From: Planctomycetaceae bacterium
GTDB lineage: Bacteria > Planctomycetota > Planctomycetia > Pirellulales > Pirellulaceae
Assembly: GCA_012965455.1 (NCBI GenBank)
Contig: DTSG01000389.1
Location: 1-9,315 of the forward strand
DNA: 9,315 bases
Direction of reading: 5' to 3'
This document shows positions 6,414 through 9,315 of the stretch, piece by piece; the first letter of the stretch is position 1; each line of letters begins with the position of its first letter. Under the pieces are notes generated by a model. That model searched no databases. It saw nothing but the letters and a program-made list of their open reading frames with translations, and was not told the origin of the DNA. The translations under genes were made by a program, and so were the position numbers.

Positions 6414-7618
6414 CTGGACGCTACCCCCAACGGAATGGTATCTATGACATGATTCGTAACGAGGCCCCGGATTACGGTCATCGATATACGGCCGAGGAAT
6501 ATGCGGTCAGTTTCGAACGCATCGGTGGAATGGATTTAAGAGAAAAAATTCTGCCCCACTATTTACACTCTGCTGGATATCGCAGCGGCATCTATGGCAA
6601 GTGGGATCTCGGAACATTAAAACGATACTTGCCAACATCTAAGGGATTCGATGATTTCTACGGATTCGTCAATACGGGCATCGACTATTACACTCACGAG
6701 CGTTATGGCGTACCAAGTATGGTACGCAATCTGCAGCCGACAACTGAAGATGCTGGGACGTACTGTACTTATTTGTTTGAACGCGAGGCACTGCGATTCT
6801 TGCGAGAACAACCCAAGAACCAACCTTTCTTTTTGTATGTGCCGTTTAACGCTCCACATGGCTCCTCTTCGCTGGACCCAGCTATCCGCACGACAATCCA
6901 AGCTCCAAAAAAGTTCCAAGACATGTATCCACCAGTCGACGTGGAAACCCGTGAAGTAGAAAAGTATCGATATGCTTCACCAGCCACCGTTCGCACAGCC
7001 GCCGCGCGAGTACGTGATTATCGGGCAGCCGTGACATGTATGGACGCCGCCATCGGAAAAATGATTGCTGTGTTACAGGATAGACAGCAGCTCGAAAACA
7101 CGATCATCATTTTTCTTTCCGATAACGGTGGAGGAGGAGGATCTGATAACGCTCCGTTGAAAGGTCGTAAATCCCAAACCTGGGAAGGTGGGATTCGCGT
7201 GCCCTGTATCGTGCATTGGCCCGCTGGGAGCGTACCCGCCAATTCGATCAACCATGAGTTTCTAACGAGTCTCGAAGTGCTACCGAGCCTCACCGCCGCA
7301 TGTAATGCCAAAGTACCGGCGAAAATCAAACTTGATGGATTTGATTGGTGGGATGTAATCCGAGGAAGCAAACCGTCTCCACGGCAAGAAATGTTCTGGA
7401 AACGTAAAGATTTAATTGGCGTTCGCGTGGGAAACTGGAAGTGGGTTGATATGGGTGGCAAATCAGGTGGTTTGTTCGACTTATCAAAGGACATTGGGGA
7501 AAAACATGATCTATCTCAATCCCATCCTGAGATCCTACAAATGTTAAAACAACGTTATCAACAGTGGCTCACTGAAATGGAGCAAGCCGCACCGCGCGGC
7601 CCATTCCGAGATTTTTAA
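6410..7618 (+). CDS. 3' fragment of the broken sulfatase (main body without catalytic Cys)
   Basis: Open frame of 402 codons from TTG 6410. It carries most of the alkaline-phosphatase-like sulfatase fold: TGRYPQRNGIYDM at its start, GKWDLG (6596-6613), FDDFYGFVNTGIDYYTHER, FFLYVPFNAPHG, the metal motif SDNGG (Asp codon 7121-7123), then LKGRKSQTWEGGIRVP and a C-terminal LFDLSKDIGEKHDLS block. GKWDLG has Asp where arylsulfatases usually have His (GKWHLG). I recall Asp here in related planctomycete sulfatases, so it may mark a subfamily rather than damage. No Shine-Dalgarno precedes TTG 6410, so translation may not begin there at all. Confidence 0.65.
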   Translation: MTGRYPQRNGIYDMIRNEAPDYGHRYTAEEYAVSFERIGGMDLREKILPHYLHSAGYRSGIYGKWDLGTLKRYLPTSKGFDDFYGFVNTGIDYYTHERYGVPSMVRNLQPTTEDAGTYCTYLFEREALRFLREQPKNQPFFLYVPFNAPHGSSSLDPAIRTTIQAPKKFQDMYPPVDVETREVEKYRYASPATVRTAAARVRDYRAAVTCMDAAIGKMIAVLQDRQQLENTIIIFLSDNGGGGGSDNAPLKGRKSQTWEGGIRVPCIVHWPAGSVPANSINHEFLTSLEVLPSLTAACNAKVPAKIKLDGFDWWDVIRGSKPSPRQEMFWKRKDLIGVRVGNWKWVDMGGKSGGLFDLSKDIGEKHDLSQSHPEILQMLKQRYQQWLTEMEQAAPRGPFRDF

Positions 7619-7662
7619 TTGATTAGATGCCCGCTCTAACTAACCTCTCACAATCATTGCAT

Positions 7663-9315
7663 ATGCGTATGACACGACTGGCAAATACCATATTACTTGA
7701 TCATCCATTGATATTATTGATCGTCTGCGCTTGCTGCCTTAGTTCGCAAACAGTTATTGCCCAAGACAAGCCACCCTCGATTGATGAACTCGCCTCAAAG
7801 CTTCCGCGGATCCCGGCATCGACGCCCGAGCAATCTGTGGACAAGATGCAAATCCATCCGGCGTTTGAGGTGCAAATTGTCGCGACCGAACCACTAATCC
7901 GTGACCCAGCGGCTATCGATATTGATGAAAATGGCCGCATGTATGTCTGTGAATTACCGGAGTACAATGCCTACGCCGCCGCCGACAATCCCCAGGAAAA
8001 AGGTGCTATTAAACGTCTAGTCGATACCAATGGCGACGGTCGTTATGACACAGCAACTTTGTTTGTCGAAGATATCGCTTACCCAACGGCCATCATCTGT
8101 TGGGACGATGGTGTCTTTATCGGATCAGCTCCAGATCTTTTTTATTGCAAAGATACCACCGGTGACGGTCGTGCCGATATCCGCAAGAAAATCCTTACAG
8201 GATTTGGCAGCGATTTAGCAGGCGAAGCGCATTTAAACTCGTTTCGGTGGGGCGTAGACAATCGTATCCACATTTCGACAAATCTGTCCGGCGGCAATGT
8301 TCGTTTAGCAAACGCGGCAGAATCCACAGCCGTTTCCACACGCGGACGAGGGATCATCCTCGACCCTCGGGATCTCTCTGGGTTTGAACTAACCAGCGGT
8401 GCCGGACAACATGGTATGAGCATGGATAATTGGGGGCGGAAGTTCGTCTGTTCCAATAGCGTTCCCGCCCAGATGCTGATGCTGGACGACCGCTATCTAG
8501 CGCGGAATCCATACCTAGTGTCTCCCAACCTAGCGGTCGACATTGCTCCCGAGGGAAAGCACACTGAGCTGTTTCGTATTAGTGCGGCCGAACCGTGGCG
8601 AGAACTACGAACCATGCTGCGGCGCACGAAACAATTTCGCGGTTCCGATGAGGGAGGTAAACCGTTTGGATTTTTCACGGGAGCAACTGGGATCACGATC
8701 TATCGCGGAGATGCGTGGCCCCAGGAATTTCACGGTAACTTGATCGTGGGCGACGTAGCGAACAACCTCATTTATCGGGCTATCTTGAAACCCAAGGGAC
8801 TCGAACTAGTTGCCGACAGAGCAGATGCTGGCAAAGAATTCATTGCTTCGCGTGATCTGTGGTTCCGCCCTGTGCAATTCACCAACGCCCCCGACGGCAC
8901 GTTATACGCTATCGATATTTCCCGTGAGCTGATCGAAGGTGCAGCATTTTTGCCACCTGAGTTTATGAAATACTTGGATCCACTTAGTGGCAGCAAACAA
9001 GGACGAATCTATCGAATCGCCCCGCGAGGTTTTTCAAGTCCTCCAACTCCGAACCTCGGCAAACTGACAACGTTGGAACTAGTTTCGCTGTTGGATCACA
9101 CCAACGGCTGGCATCGCGATACAGCTGCCCGTTTGATATATCAACGCCAAGACAGCTCCGCTATTTCATGGCTGCGACAACTTGTTAAGCAAGGGAAAAC
9201 AGCAGCGGGACGGTTCACCGCCTTATATGCACTCCAAGGCCTCGGCGTCTTGGACGAATCGAGCGTGCTCACAGCATTGATTGATTCCGACGCAATCGTT
9301 CGTGTACATGCATTG
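7663..9315 (+). CDS. PVC-type secreted dehydrogenase-like/HEAT protein (copy 2; 3' end outside the window)
   Basis: From ATG 7663, 551 codons are open to the window edge. Residues 1-35 form a Sec signal peptide: charged start, hydrophobic HPLILLIVCACC, likely cleavage at VIA-QD. The dehydrogenase-like propeller follows (from about residue 67, VQIVATEPLIRDPAAIDID) with acidic loops DTNGDGRYD (121-129) and DTTGDGRAD (164-172). Then come TGATGITIYRGDAWPQE, DLWFRPVQFTNAPDGTLYAI and GRIYRIAP, after which the HEAT-like region begins (NGWHRDTAARLIYQRQD, and IVRVHAL at the edge). It aligns block by block with the complete PVC-type gene upstream and is a divergent tandem paralogue. A C-terminal CxxCH haem domain is expected beyond the window but not seen. 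In-frame ATGs at 7627 and 7669 are alternative starts; no Shine-Dalgarno separates them, and 7663 gives the most natural signal peptide. It begins 44 bp after the sulfatase stop and is probably co-transcribed. Confidence 0.85.
   Translation, partial: MRMTRLANTILLDHPLILLIVCACCLSSQTVIAQDKPPSIDELASKLPRIPASTPEQSVDKMQIHPAFEVQIVATEPLIRDPAAIDIDENGRMYVCELPEYNAYAAADNPQEKGAIKRLVDTNGDGRYDTATLFVEDIAYPTAIICWDDGVFIGSAPDLFYCKDTTGDGRADIRKKILTGFGSDLAGEAHLNSFRWGVDNRIHISTNLSGGNVRLANAAESTAVSTRGRGIILDPRDLSGFELTSGAGQHGMSMDNWGRKFVCSNSVPAQMLMLDDRYLARNPYLVSPNLAVDIAPEGKHTELFRISAAEPWRELRTMLRRTKQFRGSDEGGKPFGFFTGATGITIYRGDAWPQEFHGNLIVGDVANNLIYRAILKPKGLELVADRADAGKEFIASRDLWFRPVQFTNAPDGTLYAIDISRELIEGAAFLPPEFMKYLDPLSGSKQGRIYRIAPRGFSSPPTPNLGKLTTLELVSLLDHTNGWHRDTAARLIYQRQDSSAISWLRQLVKQGKTAAGRFTALYALQGLGVLDESSVLTALIDSDAIVRVHAL

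Larger units (their letters stand above)
6120..7618 (+). pseudogene. Sulfatase gene disrupted by a frameshift
   Basis: The two parts in different frames together match a secreted type I (formylglycine) sulfatase that would hydrolyse sulfate esters. Part one (frame of TTG 6120) has a signal peptide and the metal-binding IVSDDQGYNDLG. It continues to TPHLE near 6341 and then runs out of frame to TGA 6411-6413. The correct frame resumes at about 6344 (QGTRLTNFYVAW, then PACTPSRASLLTGR) and stays open to TAA 7616-7618. Homologues as I recall them have about LDKLAAQG at this junction; here 8 nt stand where about 18 are expected, pointing to a deletion of about 10 bp. Restoring 10 bp gives a 502-residue protein, a normal size for the family. 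There is no other lesion in the rest of the gene, so the break is recent, or it is an assembly error or a recoding site. It is 11 bp downstream of the first PVC-type gene and 44 bp upstream of the second. Confidence 0.8.

Noticed and set aside
7130..7141. GGAGGAGGAGGA as an internal Shine-Dalgarno
   Set aside because: It encodes the Gly run after the sulfatase SDNG metal motif. No sensible internal gene starts after it in any frame.
7627..7662. ATG 7627 as the start of the second PVC-type protein
   Set aside because: In frame, but it places 12 extra residues before MRMTRL, the natural charged start of the signal peptide. Not excluded.
7702..7764. Lipoprotein signal (lipobox) in the second PVC protein (LIVCACC)
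   Set aside because: The residues before the cysteines do not fit the lipobox well (Val, or Cys-Ala, instead of a small residue in the right context); cleavage by signal peptidase I at VIA-QD is more plausible.
1..9315. CRISPR arrays, insertion sequences, tRNA or rRNA genes, direct repeats of mobile elements
   Set aside because: None seen on reading through. The only large-scale repetition is the protein-level paralogy of the two PVC-type genes.

Overview
The window looks like chromosomal DNA of a planctomycete (Planctomycetes/Pirellulales-like). Two tandem genes encode the large secreted 'PVC-type' proteins characteristic of Planctomycetes and Verrucomicrobia: a beta-propeller dehydrogenase-like domain, HEAT-type repeats and, in the complete copy, a C-terminal CxxCH haem domain. 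Between them lies a sulfatase gene of a type abundant in the same phylum. Base composition is near 50% GC, and several genes lack a clear Shine-Dalgarno sequence, which also fits. The assignment is inference from protein families, not from a marker gene.

Layout: (1) Positions 1-1293, minus strand: the N-terminal 431 codons of a proline dehydrogenase of the PutA type, running off the left edge. (2) Positions 1294-1545: a 252-bp AT-rich divergent intergenic region with a good sigma70-like promoter facing right (extended -10) and a weaker one facing left. (3) Positions 1546-2946: a Tat-exported neutral/alkaline ceramidase-like metallohydrolase. (4) Positions 3004-6108: a 1034-residue PVC-type dehydrogenase/HEAT/cytochrome c protein. 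(5) Positions 6120-7618: a Sec-exported sulfatase whose reading frame is broken near 6339-6346, most simply by a deletion of about 10 bp. The formylglycine motif CTPSR is stranded in the gap between the two open frames. (6) From 7663 to beyond the right edge: a second PVC-type protein, paralogous to the first.

The four rightward genes are separated by 57, 11 and 44 bp with no visible terminator between them, so they probably form one operon starting at the promoter near 1463-1492. All four products carry export signals. Together they suggest a periplasmic or cell-surface catabolic cassette that removes acyl or sulfate groups from a complex substrate and oxidises the product with a c-type haem electron acceptor. 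The substrate cannot be read from sequence; sulfated glycans or sulfated lipids are possibilities only. Proline catabolism (putA) is divergently transcribed and probably unrelated.

I did not find a clearly new molecular system, CRISPR array, mobile element or RNA gene. The most notable observation is the frameshifted sulfatase inside an otherwise intact operon.
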